50,664 nucleotides of DNA. It comes from an uncultured Corynebacterium sp. (GTDB taxonomy: Bacteria > Actinomycetota > Actinomycetes > Mycobacteriales > Mycobacteriaceae). Position 1 is the first letter of the stretch, and the number at the start of each line of letters is the position of its first letter. A program made the translations under genes and the position numbers. The notes beneath the pieces are model-generated. The model was not told the origin of the DNA, ran no database searches, and saw nothing but the letters and a program-made list of their open reading frames with translations. The stretch lies in NCBI RefSeq assembly GCF_946221105.1, contig NZ_CAMICL010000010.1, forward strand, positions 1 through 50,664. The letters are read 5' to 3'. Below, piece after piece: positions 39,232 through 47,381 of the stretch.

Positions 39232-40071
39232 ATGTGGATTGACTACGCCGTGCGGCAGGGGTTCGTGGCCACCGGCGCATTCGTTCGTCTCCCTTTGCTG
39301 CTCAACGCGGCGCACAACTCGGATAAGCGTTTCCCGGCAGACGGCGAAACCGTCATTTCTTTGACCACCCACGGCACCCGTTTGCGCTCCGCGTCCGCGG
39401 CGATCGCGTCGCTGCTGGTGGGCACGGTGCGCCTGCCGGTGCACCTGTGGCTGGATCCCGTGGATTTTCACGCCCGGTGGCCGGACGCGCTGAGAGCGTT
39501 GGCGGATCGCGGCTTGCAGGTGCACGAATCCACCGGCGGCTTGGGCCCGCACACCAAGTACTACGGCACGTTCCAGCAGTATCCGGGCTGCAACGTAATC
39601 ACCGTCGACGACGATGTGCTCTACCCGCGCACTTTTGCGCAGAAGCTTATCGACGCCCCTTCGGCCACCACCATCACCGCCTACCGCGCCCACAGAGTCG
39701 TGCTGGACGAAGACGGCATCGCGCCGTACAAGAAGTGGCGGCCGGTGAGGACTGCTGAGCCGTCGGTGTTGCACTTCGCCACCGGCGTGGACGGGGTGCG
39801 CTACCCGAAGGAAATGGTGCGCTACGTCGCCGAGCGTGGCACGGAGTTTTTGGACCTTGCCCCGCGCGCCGACGATGTGTGGCTGAACCACTGCGCCCTG
39901 CGCGCCGGGTTCCCCGTGCAGCAGGTGGAGGAGCGTTCGGCGAACTTCCCGCTGGTCCCGGGCTCGCAGCGGGTGCGACTGTCGCGCGTGAACCTCTCCG
40001 GCGGCAACGACGTCCAGATCGCCGCGACTTATTCGGCCGAAGATGTAGACAAGCTGCGCGCCACGGAGTAG
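39232..40071 (+). CDS. Glycosyltransferase-like protein
   Basis: 279 residues without signal peptide. An N-terminal VISLTTHGTRLRSASAAIASLL, an internal LGPHTKYYGTFQQYPGCNVI and the acidic triad DDD at 126–128 (ITVDDDVLYP) suggest a GT-A-type nucleotide-sugar transferase, where the aspartates hold the metal and sugar nucleotide. Later RADDVWLNHCALRAG may contribute the catalytic base. The acceptor is unknown; cell-envelope glycans are the obvious candidates. Starts with ATG, probably leaderless. Confidence 0.78.
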   Translation: MWIDYAVRQGFVATGAFVRLPLLLNAAHNSDKRFPADGETVISLTTHGTRLRSASAAIASLLVGTVRLPVHLWLDPVDFHARWPDALRALADRGLQVHESTGGLGPHTKYYGTFQQYPGCNVITVDDDVLYPRTFAQKLIDAPSATTITAYRAHRVVLDEDGIAPYKKWRPVRTAEPSVLHFATGVDGVRYPKEMVRYVAERGTEFLDLAPRADDVWLNHCALRAGFPVQQVEERSANFPLVPGSQRVRLSRVNLSGGNDVQIAATYSAEDVDKLRATE

Positions 40072-40081
40072 CGTTTGGCCG

Positions 40082-41458
40082 GTGAATGATACGGCCTCTT
40101 CGAGGTGGCTGGGCCCGGCGCAGCTGACGGCGTTGGGGTTCCTTGCGCTGATCCTCACCGGAACGGTGCTTCTGACCATGCCGTTCTCGTCCGCCGACGG
40201 CACCGCCACCGCACCAATGAGCGCGCTGTTTACCGCCACGTCCGCCACCACGTTGACCGGCCTTGTCACCGAGGACACCGGCAGCCACTGGAGCCTGGCG
40301 GGCCAGGTCATCGTGCTTGCCCTGATCCAGGTGGGCGGCCTAGGCATCATGAGCATCACTTCGCTGACCGGCATGCTGCTCACCGGCAGGGTGAAGCTGC
40401 GCTCGCGGTATTCCACGGCCGCTGAGGGGCGTCCAATTCTGGAGGGCGGGGTGAGGCGGACGCTCGTCGCAACGCTTTTGCTCACCTTCTTCTTTGAGGC
40501 AGTGGTGGCTGCGATCCTTTTCATCCGCTTCGCTACCACCTACGACATGCCGCTGCCGCGCGCGGCGTGGGAGGGTGTCTTCCACGCTATTTCTGCTTTC
40601 AACAACGCCGGGTTCGGCCTGCGCTCCGACAGCCTGATCTCCTACAACACGGACGGCTGGATTCTCATCCCGCTGGCCGGCGCGTTGATGATCGGCGGGC
40701 TGGGGTACCCGGTGCTCTCGGAGCTGGTGCGCCGCGCCCGCGAGCGGGTGCGGGGGTGGCTGCGCGGCACGCCGGTGAGCGCGCGGCGGCTGTCCATCAC
40801 CACCCGCATGACGTTGAAGGGCACCGCGTTTCTGGTGGTCTCGGCCACGCTCATCATCGCGGTGTTGGAGTGGCGCGGCTTCCTCGCCGAAATGTCCACC
40901 GGCACCAAGTGGCTCAACGCGTTCTTCTCCGGGGTTACCCCGCGCACCGCCGGGTTCAACTCCATCGACTACGCCGACGCGCACCCGATCACGCTGATGG
41001 TCACGGACATTTATATGTTCATCGGCGGCGGTTCCGCGGGCACCGCCGGCGGCATCAAAATCACCACCGCGACCGTGCTGCTAGCGGCCATGCTGGCGGA
41101 ATTCAAAGGCCGCGACGCCACCACCGTGGGCCACCGCACCGTGCCAAAAAGTGTGGTGCGCCAGGCCATGACGGTGGCCGCGGCGGGACTGGTAGCGGTG
41201 ACCGCAGGCGTAGCTACGCTGCGTATTTGCGACCCCCAGTTCACCGCCGACCAGGTCAACTTCGAGGTCATCTCGGCGTTTGCCACCACGGGGCTTTCCA
41301 CCGGCATCACCGCGGATTTGTCCACCCCGTCCCAGCTCGCGCTGTGCCTGCTGATGTACCTCGGGCGCATCGGCCCGTTCACACTCGTCGCAGCGCTGGC
41401 GCTGCGCACCGTTTCCCGCAGGTTCGACTACCCCACAGAAAGGCCGTTCATTGGTTAA
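40082..41458 (+). CDS. trkH: Potassium uptake protein, TrkH/KtrB family
   Basis: 458 residues from GTG. Four K-channel-like M1-P-M2 repeats are visible: FTATSATTLTGLVTED, FHAISAFNNAGFGLRS, FSGVTPRTAGFNSIDY and FATTGLSTGIT, each with the selectivity-filter glycine. It forms the membrane pore for K+ uptake and needs the regulatory TrkA/KtrA subunit, whose gene overlaps its end by 8 bases. It lacks the extra two N-terminal helices of E. coli TrkH, closer to KtrB. Confidence 0.92.
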   Translation: MNDTASSRWLGPAQLTALGFLALILTGTVLLTMPFSSADGTATAPMSALFTATSATTLTGLVTEDTGSHWSLAGQVIVLALIQVGGLGIMSITSLTGMLLTGRVKLRSRYSTAAEGRPILEGGVRRTLVATLLLTFFFEAVVAAILFIRFATTYDMPLPRAAWEGVFHAISAFNNAGFGLRSDSLISYNTDGWILIPLAGALMIGGLGYPVLSELVRRARERVRGWLRGTPVSARRLSITTRMTLKGTAFLVVSATLIIAVLEWRGFLAEMSTGTKWLNAFFSGVTPRTAGFNSIDYADAHPITLMVTDIYMFIGGGSAGTAGGIKITTATVLLAAMLAEFKGRDATTVGHRTVPKSVVRQAMTVAAAGLVAVTAGVATLRICDPQFTADQVNFEVISAFATTGLSTGITADLSTPSQLALCLLMYLGRIGPFTLVAALALRTVSRRFDYPTERPFIG

Positions 41459-42137
41459 CTTCCCCCGTTTCACGTCCACGCAGCGTTTGAATATCCCGCC
41501 CGTGGTGGTCATTGGCCTGGGCCGTTTCGGCGGTGCGATCGCCCAGGAGCTCACCCGCTACGGCGTGGAGGTGATGGGCGTCGATGTGGATGAGCGGCTG
41601 GTGCGCGAGCATGCGCCTTTGCTTACCGACGCCACCGTCGCCGACACCACCGACCCCGAAGCCTTACGCCAGCTCGGTGTGCATGACGTCAAACGCGTGG
41701 TGCTCGGCATCGGCTCCGCGCTGGAGGCGTCCATCCTGACCGCCTCCAACCTGGTAGATCTAGGGGTGCCCGACATTTGGGCGAAGGCTGATTCGGAGTC
41801 CCACGCCCGCATTTTGCAACGCCTCGGCGTGCACCACGTGGTGCGCCCGGAGCACGACACCGGCCGCCGGGTGGCGCATCTGCTCGGCGGGAGGTTCCAG
41901 GATTTCGCAGAGTTGGCGGAGAACTACGGCGTGATCAAGATGGCCCCGCCGCGTGCGCTGCTGTCCGGTCCCTGCGACGCGGAAAAGCTGTGGGACAAGC
42001 ACCGCGTGCAGGTGGTCTCCGTGCGCAACAGCAATGGCGAGTGGCAGCCGTTTGTGCCGGGCCAGGAGCTCTCCCCGTCGGACCTGATTGTGATGGCGGG
42101 TGCGCCGGACGACTTAGAGCGTTTCTCCCAGCAGTAG
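41451..42137 (+). CDS. trkA: Potassium uptake regulatory subunit, TrkA/KtrA family
   Basis: 228 residues from TTG overlapping trkH by 8 bases. The RCK_N Rossmann domain has VVVIGLGRFGGAIAQELTRYG and acidic VDVDE for nucleotide binding, IGSALEASILTASNLVDLGV, and a RCK_C domain (about 140–225) with VVSVRNSNGEW and LIVMAGAPDDL. It gates the TrkH pore in response to NAD/ATP or cyclic di-AMP in related systems. One RCK unit only, typical for KtrA. Confidence 0.92.
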   Translation: MVNFPRFTSTQRLNIPPVVVIGLGRFGGAIAQELTRYGVEVMGVDVDERLVREHAPLLTDATVADTTDPEALRQLGVHDVKRVVLGIGSALEASILTASNLVDLGVPDIWAKADSESHARILQRLGVHHVVRPEHDTGRRVAHLLGGRFQDFAELAENYGVIKMAPPRALLSGPCDAEKLWDKHRVQVVSVRNSNGEWQPFVPGQELSPSDLIVMAGAPDDLERFSQQ

Positions 42138-42198
42138 GGGCATGTGGCAGTCTTTGGACCAGTTCGGCTGGGAGTGGTTCTGTCTCAGCTGGTGAGTC

Positions 42199-42546
42199 TC
42201 AGTCCATCTGCAGCACGGTGCGAAGTTCCGCGAACAGCTCCGGGCGCAGCCGGTGGAGGACCGACCTGCCCAGGCGGCTCTTTTCTAGGAGGCCGGCCTC
42301 GGTAAGTTTTTTGAGGTGGTGGGAAACCGTCGGTTGGCTTAGCCCAGAGCGTTGCGTCAGTTCGCTCACGCTCATCGGCTCGCAGCCCTCTTCGGCGAGC
42401 CAGGAGAGTAGTTGCAGCCGGCCGGGGTCCGCCAAAACTTTGAACAGGGCCGCGTAACGCGTCGCGTCGTCTGCGGAGAGCAAGCCGGAGCCCAGCGAGC
42501 AGCAGTCGAGGCCAGTGTCTGCTGTCGTGGCGACAGAATCTTTCAT
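42199..42546 (-). CDS. arsR: Arsenical-resistance repressor ArsR
   Basis: 115 residues. Winged HTH (ALFKVLADPGRLQLLSWL, SELTQRSGLSQPTVSHHLKKL, wing GLLEKSRLGRSVLHRL). With ATG at 42546 the cysteines fall at 15, 16 and 55, exactly the As(III)-binding set described for Corynebacterium glutamicum ArsR, which differs from the helix-α3 CVC site of E. coli ArsR. It should repress the divergent acr3–arsC operon and leave DNA on binding arsenite. A longer open frame to 42639 overlaps the divergent promoter and is rejected. Confidence 0.94.
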   Translation of the reverse strand: MKDSVATTADTGLDCCSLGSGLLSADDATRYAALFKVLADPGRLQLLSWLAEEGCEPMSVSELTQRSGLSQPTVSHHLKKLTEAGLLEKSRLGRSVLHRLRPELFAELRTVLQMD

Positions 42547-42597
42547 GCTTCCTACCTTTTCATATTGACAGCGATAAATGTGCCTTTTAGTGTTCGT

Positions 42598-42613
42598 ATT
42601 GATAATCGTCAAT
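42598..42613. promoter_or_regulatory. Candidate ArsR operator
   Basis: ATTGA (42598–42602) and TCAAT (42609–42613) are inverted copies 15 bases before the acr3 start. A related ATTGACAGCGATAAAT sequence lies around 42564. The 82-base divergent gap is AT-rich compared with its surroundings, as expected for a regulated promoter pair. Confidence 0.5.
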
Positions 42614-42628
42614 AGATAAGGATTCCAG

Positions 42629-43717
42629 ATGGAAGACACAACCTCTCAGCCAGTAGAGCGCATGTCATTTCTTGACCGCTTCCTACCGGTGTGGATCATG
42701 CTCGCCATGGCGGCGGGCCTCGCCCTCGGCCGCGCAGTGCCGGGGCTTTCGGGCGCACTCGAGCGCCTTGAAGTCGGCGGGATCTCGCTGCCGATCGCGC
42801 TCGGCCTGCTTGTGATGATGTACCCGCCGCTGGCCAAGGTGCGCTACGACAAAACCCGCGAGATCGCCACCGACAAACGGCTCATGACCGTATCCATCAT
42901 TTTGAACTGGATTCTTGGCCCCGCGTTCATGTTCGCGCTCGCGTGGATGTTCCTGCCTAACGAGCCGGAGCTGCGCACCGGCCTGATCATCGTCGGGTTG
43001 GCGCGCTGCATCGCCATGGTGCTGGTGTGGTCCGACCTCGCCTGCGCAGACCGGGAAGCCACCGCCGTGCTGGTGGCCATCAACTCGGTGTTCCAGGTGC
43101 TCATGTTCGGCGTGCTTGGCTGGTTCTACCTGCAGGTCCTGCCGTCCTGGCTGGGCCTGGAGACCACCTCGGTGGATTTCTCCTTCTGGGCGATCGTCTC
43201 CTCCGTGCTCGTCTTTTTGGGCATCCCGCTGCTGGCCGGGCTGCTGTCTCGCATCATCGGTGAGCGCACCAAGGGCCGCGACTGGTACGAAAACACCTTC
43301 CTGCCCCGGATCTCCCCGCTGGCGCTGGTCGGCCTGCTGTACACGATCGTGCTGCTGTTTTCCCTGCAGGGCGACCAGATCCTGTCCAGGCCGTTGACTG
43401 TGGCCACGGTGGCGCTGCCGCTGCTGTGCTACTTCGTGGGCATGTTCGCCGTGGCACTTGTGGTGGCCAAACTCTCCGGCATGGACTACGCCCAATCCGC
43501 CTCGGTGGCGTTTACCGCCGCCGGCAACAACTTCGAGCTCGCCATCGCGGTGGCGATCGGCACCTTCGGCGCCACCTCCGCCCAGGCGCTGGCGGGTACG
43601 ATTGGCCCGCTCATCGAGATCCCGGTGCTCGTCGGCTTGGTCTACCTCATGCGGGGGATCGGCCCGAAACTGTTCCCCGGTGACCCAACCCTGCCTAACC
43701 AAAGGAGCCTTACATGA
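42629..43717 (+). CDS. acr3: Arsenite efflux transporter, ACR3 family
   Basis: 362 residues, about ten membrane helices. Conserved family Cys139 in MVLVWSDLACADREATAVLV and the helix containing FTAAGNNFELAIAVAI with the conserved Glu. FLDRFLPVWIMLAMAAGLALG is the usual ACR3 start. It exports arsenite, using the proton gradient in the corynebacterial proteins. arsC overlaps its stop by 4 bases. It is divergent from arsR and under its control. Confidence 0.94.
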   Translation: MEDTTSQPVERMSFLDRFLPVWIMLAMAAGLALGRAVPGLSGALERLEVGGISLPIALGLLVMMYPPLAKVRYDKTREIATDKRLMTVSIILNWILGPAFMFALAWMFLPNEPELRTGLIIVGLARCIAMVLVWSDLACADREATAVLVAINSVFQVLMFGVLGWFYLQVLPSWLGLETTSVDFSFWAIVSSVLVFLGIPLLAGLLSRIIGERTKGRDWYENTFLPRISPLALVGLLYTIVLLFSLQGDQILSRPLTVATVALPLLCYFVGMFAVALVVAKLSGMDYAQSASVAFTAAGNNFELAIAVAIGTFGATSAQALAGTIGPLIEIPVLVGLVYLMRGIGPKLFPGDPTLPNQRSLT

Positions 43718-44133
43718 AGCCCTCAGTCCTGTTCGTCTGCGTCGGCAACGGCGGCAAGTCCCAGATGGCGGCGGCGCTCGCCGAGAAGCACGCGGGTAGC
43801 CAGCTCGGCATCCACTCCGCAGGCACCAAACCCGGCACGAAGCTGAACCAGGAATCGGTCGAGGCGATTGCAGAGACTGGCGCCGACATGTCGCACGGCA
43901 CGCCCAAACCCATCGATCCGGAACTGCTGCGCAGCGTTGATCGCGTCGTGGTGCTCGGCGAAGACGCGCAGGTGGAAATGCCTGACGGCGCCCGCGGCAC
44001 GCTGGAGCGCTGGCGCACCGACGAACCCTCGCACCGCGGCATCGAAGGCATGGAGCGCATGCGCCTCGTGCGCGACGACATTGACGCCCGTGTGCGTTCG
44101 CTTATCGACGAGCTAGTAGGAGCCGTACATTAG
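43714..44133 (+). CDS. arsC: Arsenate reductase, LMW-phosphatase type (probably mycothiol-dependent)
   Basis: 139 residues. The nucleophile loop FVCVGNGGKSQMA has Cys9 followed by a Gly-rich P-loop; SAGTKPGTKLNQESVEAI and MSHGTPKPIDP follow. It lacks the C-terminal cysteine pair of thioredoxin-dependent ArsC, which fits the mycothiol/mycoredoxin-dependent ArsC1/ArsC2 of corynebacteria. It reduces arsenate to arsenite for export by Acr3. Its last 4 bases overlap the convergent TetR gene. Confidence 0.92.
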   Translation: MKPSVLFVCVGNGGKSQMAAALAEKHAGSQLGIHSAGTKPGTKLNQESVEAIAETGADMSHGTPKPIDPELLRSVDRVVVLGEDAQVEMPDGARGTLERWRTDEPSHRGIEGMERMRLVRDDIDARVRSLIDELVGAVH

Positions 44134-44699
44134 CTCGCTTGCTGGGTGCGCAATCCATCAATGAACACGTCGACGAGCCAGGCGCGCCTGCCCGCGAACG
44201 CTTCCTCCGCGGGCTCGGGCAGCCGGCGTGAGAGCGCGATGATGGCGAAGTCGAACGACAGGTAGTCGAGGTCCGGGGGGCACAGTTCGTGCTGTTTGGC
44301 TTGCGCAAGTAGCGGGTCGTAGATGGCTTGCAGCTGCGCGGTGGCGACAGCCCTGTCTTCGTGCGACAACGTGGGTAGCAGTTTGGGCAGGATTTCCTGG
44401 CCGACGGCGGGGAAGTTCAAGTTCACCATCTCGCCGATCGCGGAACGCCAGGTGTCTTCGGGTGCGTCGGGGAAACGCAGGAGGTGCTTGGCCACCACGT
44501 CGCGCATGCTGTTCATGGTGTGTTCGAGCACCGCGCGGAAGAGCTCGTCCCTGTCGGGGAAGTGGCGGCTCGCGGTGGCCACGCCCACGCCTGCCTCCTT
44601 AGCGATGTTGCGCAGCGACACGCCAGGCCCCATCTGGGCGATGAGCGTGGAGGCGACCTCCACAATCGCTTGACGGTTTTCGGCACCATCTTTTCGCAT
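44130..44699 (-). CDS. TetR-family transcriptional regulator
   Basis: 189 residues. N-terminal HTH: IVEVASTLIAQMGPGVSLRNIAKEAGVGVATASRHFPDRDELFRAV in order (about 12–55). The C-terminal ligand domain is helical. ATG at 44699 is chosen because the longer frame would run through the divergent promoter. It is divergent from a membrane-protein gene with 88 bases between, holding a perfect inverted repeat that it probably binds. The ligand is unknown. Confidence 0.9.
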   Translation of the reverse strand: MRKDGAENRQAIVEVASTLIAQMGPGVSLRNIAKEAGVGVATASRHFPDRDELFRAVLEHTMNSMRDVVAKHLLRFPDAPEDTWRSAIGEMVNLNFPAVGQEILPKLLPTLSHEDRAVATAQLQAIYDPLLAQAKQHELCPPDLDYLSFDFAIIALSRRLPEPAEEAFAGRRAWLVDVFIDGLRTQQAS

Positions 44700-44715
44700 G
44701 ACCCGCAGCTTACCG

Positions 44716-44744
44716 TTGACGCGCCAGAAGTGGAACAGTATCAT
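44716..44744 (+). promoter_or_regulatory. Strong -35/-10 promoter for the TetR-controlled membrane gene
   Basis: TTGACG (44716–44721), 17-base spacer, TATCAT (44739–44744), 43 bases before the ATG at 44788. The left arm of the operator (44731–44739) lies inside the spacer, so a bound repressor would block RNA polymerase. Confidence 0.7.
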
Positions 44745-44774
44745 CCATTTGTGTAATTGAAACACACTGTTCCA
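44731..44774. promoter_or_regulatory. TetR operator candidate: nested inverted repeats
   Basis: Outer arms tggaacagt (44731–44739) and actgttcca (44766–44774), perfect over 9 bases. Inner arms TGTGT and ACACA flank AATTGAA near 44750–44766. Two nested dyads are compatible with two repressor dimers or one large site, controlling both divergent genes. Confidence 0.65.
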
Positions 44775-44787
44775 TTTGGAGGAGATT

Positions 44788-45783
44788 ATGTCCACAACCG
44801 TGGCGCGCCCCGCACCCACGCAGGGCGCAACAAAGAAGGCACTCGCCATGATCCTTGGCATCCCCGTCGTCATCGGACTGTTGCTCTGGGCGTTTTTGGC
44901 CCCGGCATTCGCGTCCGGGCCGGACGGGGTGCCGGTTGCGGTGGCCGGTCCGGGGCCTGTCGTCGAGAAGCTCATTGCTCAAGCTGAACAGCAAGAGGAG
45001 CACCCGGACTTCATCACCGTGAGCTCGCCGGAGGAGGCGGAGACGATGGTGCGCGACCGCGAGGCGGTTGGCGCGATCGCGATCGGTGAAGGCGGCGCGA
45101 CCGTGTATACCGCCTCCGGCAATGGCGCACCGTACGTGCAAATGCTGAGCGGTGTCGCTCAAAACATGGAGGCCAGCGGCATGCCTGTGGAAACGAAGGA
45201 TCTCGCCCCCACCACCAAAGATGACCCGCAGGCCCAAGGCCTCGCGCTGCTCGGACTGCCGCTCGCGGTCGGCGGCTTGATCTCGGGCATCTTGCCGACG
45301 CTGCTGCTTCGCGGGAAGAAGTGGTCGAAGGCTGCCGTGATTGCTGGTGTTGCAATGATTGGCGCCGGTGTCGCGGTCTGGATGCTGCACGGCGTATACG
45401 GCACCCTCTCCGGCAGCGTGTTCATGGAATGGTTGGCTGTGACGCTCGGCCTCGCCGCGACGTCGTCGGTGACCGCGGGCCTCGGCGCGCTTATGGGTAT
45501 GCCGGGTGCGGGCCTGGGCGCGGTGCTGACAATCTTCGTTGCCAACCCCTTGTCCGGCCTGGCCACGGGCCCGTGGTTGCTGCCGGCGGGTTGGTCCACG
45601 CTCGGCCAGCTGATGCCGATTGGCGCGACGGGCTTCCTCGTTCGCTCGCTAAGCTTTTTCGATGGTGCCGGGTCCACGCAGCCCTGGATAGTGTTGTGCT
45701 GCTGGATTCTCCTCGGCCTACTCCTGCTGGCCTTCGATCGCTCGAAGGCACCGACTGCTGAAACAACAACTGAAACTGCCTAA
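44788..45783 (+). CDS. Membrane protein, possible efflux component (YhgE/Pip or ABC-2 like)
   Basis: 331 residues with GGAGGAG 4 bases before the start. One N-terminal helix (MILGIPVVIGLLLWAFLAP, about 22–42), an extracytoplasmic domain (about 45–150), then five or six helices (about 155–320). This layout (helix, external domain, helix cluster) matches DUF3533/YhgE-Pip-like ABC-2-type permeases. No ATPase gene is nearby. Divergent TetR control suggests induced export of a toxic compound or lipid. Substrate unknown. Confidence 0.82.
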   Translation: MSTTVARPAPTQGATKKALAMILGIPVVIGLLLWAFLAPAFASGPDGVPVAVAGPGPVVEKLIAQAEQQEEHPDFITVSSPEEAETMVRDREAVGAIAIGEGGATVYTASGNGAPYVQMLSGVAQNMEASGMPVETKDLAPTTKDDPQAQGLALLGLPLAVGGLISGILPTLLLRGKKWSKAAVIAGVAMIGAGVAVWMLHGVYGTLSGSVFMEWLAVTLGLAATSSVTAGLGALMGMPGAGLGAVLTIFVANPLSGLATGPWLLPAGWSTLGQLMPIGATGFLVRSLSFFDGAGSTQPWIVLCCWILLGLLLLAFDRSKAPTAETTTETA

Positions 45784-46044
45784 CCCCTACGCCCGGCCCA
45801 AACGTGCACTATCACCTGGCCGGGATCATCGGGATTCGCTGTTTGTTGCGGAACCTCGACGCCTGCATGCGCGCCGGCGAGGTGCCGCGGTAGTGGGTGG
45901 TGGAGGGGGAGGTTGCGTACTTCGGATTCGTGGACGGTTTGCGGGAGCGTAGCTTCTCGTGCCTCACACCACCGCATTGTGGCACGAATTACACGATTGT
46001 GCTTTGCAAGCGGTTGGCTATCGACGGACCTTCGGTAGCAGTCC
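45784..46044. other. Gap without a recognised gene
   Basis: 261 bases. A 65-codon frame on the minus strand (45780–45977) has no start context or known motif. At 46018–46036 is one copy of a 19-base sequence that recurs at 48252–48270. Probably decayed accessory DNA. Confidence 0.5.
46018..46036 (+). repeat. 19-base direct repeat, left copy
   Basis: ctatcgacggaccttcggt, matching 48252–48270 at 18 of 19 bases. The pair brackets 2.2 kb containing the frameshifted gene, its small partner, the RHH gene and the methyltransferase. It could mark an insertion boundary or be chance. Confidence 0.4.
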
Positions 46045-46720
46045 TTATTCTGGTCCTTCGACCCTGTACCCGCTCTCTTCCAGAATGGTCACCGCCCGGG
46101 AAAGATTTCCGCGGATCACCCGATCCACCTCCGCGTCGTGGTAGAGGGTGCGGTGAAAATCGAGCCACTCTTCCCATCCTGTCTCGGGCGCAGCGCCGAA
46201 CTCTCGGATAAGCAGTTCGACGACATCCGTGAGTTGCAAACGGAATTGAGGTCCGCCCATCGGGAAATGGATGTCCTGCTGCTGGGCTGCGGTGTCATAC
46301 CTTCCCGCACGGGCAAGCAGTAGTCCTAGTGGCACCGAGTCAGCGTGGAACTGGAAATGCGAAGCGGGTTTGTTTCGTGGCTTGCGATTCGTACTCGAAC
46401 CGGACGACCGGGGCGGGCTTCTTTCTCGCCCTGAACTCGATTTTGAAGGTGCTTTTCTCTATTTCGACATCGTCGTTGACATCGTCATATCTGAGTAGAT
46501 ACTCATAGCGGAGGACTAGGCGGTCGCTCCCAGAGTGGGCAATAATGACCGGATGAGTACCCTCGACGAATGCTCGTTGTCCGTCAGCCAGAATCTCCGC
46601 GTCGATCGGCGATGAGCCCTCAAGGGTCCTCTCGAGCAATTGCACCGTCAGCAGCATGAAGGCGCGCACTGCGTTTTCGAGGCCCCGTGATGAAGTCACG
46701 CCACTCCGTATCGGAGCCAC
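46045..46720 (-). pseudogene. Frameshifted gene of unknown function
   Basis: Two open frames on the minus strand join: 46720→46340 (126 codons, ending TRFAFPVPR) and a second frame reaching from about 46378 down to 46045. Just before the first stop, the second frame reads NKPASHFQFHADSVPLG and continues into a good protein (GRYDTAAQQQDIHFPMGGPQ, then DVVELLIREFG). A one-base indel near 46365–46385 would make one protein of about 225 residues. The first part has an all-beta look (PVIIAHSGSDRLVLRYEYLL). Either a real pseudogene or a sequencing error; +1 recoding is less likely. No family is recognised. Confidence 0.65.
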
Positions 46721-46893
46721 ATACAGGCCTCGTAACGCTCCAAGAGTCGCTCTTCCGCATACTCAATCGCACCAGCATCCCGTAAGCGACGAAGGTGCTC
46801 GACGGTGAGAGGTGCCATTTGGGCTTTCAAACTGGCGAGTTCTTCATCCAATTCCTCCACAGTTCTCCGAACTGGGGTCAGAGACTTTTTCAT
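46696..46893 (-). CDS. Small coiled-coil protein upstream of the frameshifted gene
   Basis: 65 residues with GGAGG before the ATG. It is nearly all helical and charged: TVEELDEELASLKAQMAPLT then VEHLRRLRDAGAIEYAEERLLERYEACMWL. It overlaps the next gene's start by 25 bases, so the two are coupled. A small gene ahead of a larger one is reminiscent of antitoxin–toxin or immunity pairs, but no known family is seen. Confidence 0.65.
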   Translation of the reverse strand: MKKSLTPVRRTVEELDEELASLKAQMAPLTVEHLRRLRDAGAIEYAEERLLERYEACMWLRYGVA

Positions 46894-47061
46894 GGCACCT
46901 CCGTTCTTAGTTTTTGGGATGGGGAAGATAATTACGCATTTTAGACAGCTAAATGGGTAGGTTTCTACTCTCGCGCAAGCTAGTCTCGCCAGCGGTGATA
47001 AAGATGCCGACTAAGTGTGCGCGGTCCAAGAAATCAGGCAATTCCGGAGGAAGGGGCAACG

Positions 47062-47370
47062 ATGAATGAGCAGCAGTTGGAAAAACTACGGTCCTCTTAC
47101 GACAACACCGACACCTCCGATCTCATGGAAGATGCCCAACCAGGCGACCTGGGCAATGTCGCCGACCCCGAAGCCGCCGTTGCGTTTACTGTCACCATGC
47201 CCAATCGGGTTCTCCGCGCCGCACGAGGAATTGCCGCAGCCGAGGGAGTTTCGACCAACGATGTGCTCCGGCGATTCATTGAAGCCGGAGTGGATGATCG
47301 GGCTGGGGCCGAAGCCTCAATTCCAGTGAGCAAGCTCCTTCGCCTCATCGACGAAGCCCGCGGCGTGTAA
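47062..47370 (+). CDS. Orphan ribbon-helix-helix protein (antitoxin-like)
   Basis: 102 residues, GGAGGA 10 bases before ATG 47062. An acidic N-terminus (about 1–38, DTSDLMEDAQPGDLGNVADP) precedes an RHH-type segment: VAFTVTMPNRVLRAARGIAA then AEGVSTNDVLRRFIEAGVDD. Antitoxins of this kind normally have a toxin gene next to them; the next gene is a methyltransferase instead. The partner may be lost, or this may be a free-standing regulator. Confidence 0.72.
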   Translation: MNEQQLEKLRSSYDNTDTSDLMEDAQPGDLGNVADPEAAVAFTVTMPNRVLRAARGIAAAEGVSTNDVLRRFIEAGVDDRAGAEASIPVSKLLRLIDEARGV

Positions 47371-47381
47371 CCTCGGCCACC

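Noticed and set aside
45780..45977. 65-codon minus-strand ORF
   Set aside because: No Shine-Dalgarno, no homology signal, borders a gene-free gap; could be a remnant but cannot be supported.
46340..46385. Programmed -1 ribosomal frameshift joining the two frames
   Set aside because: The required shift is +1 (or -2), and no slippery heptamer plus stimulatory structure is evident; an indel is simpler.
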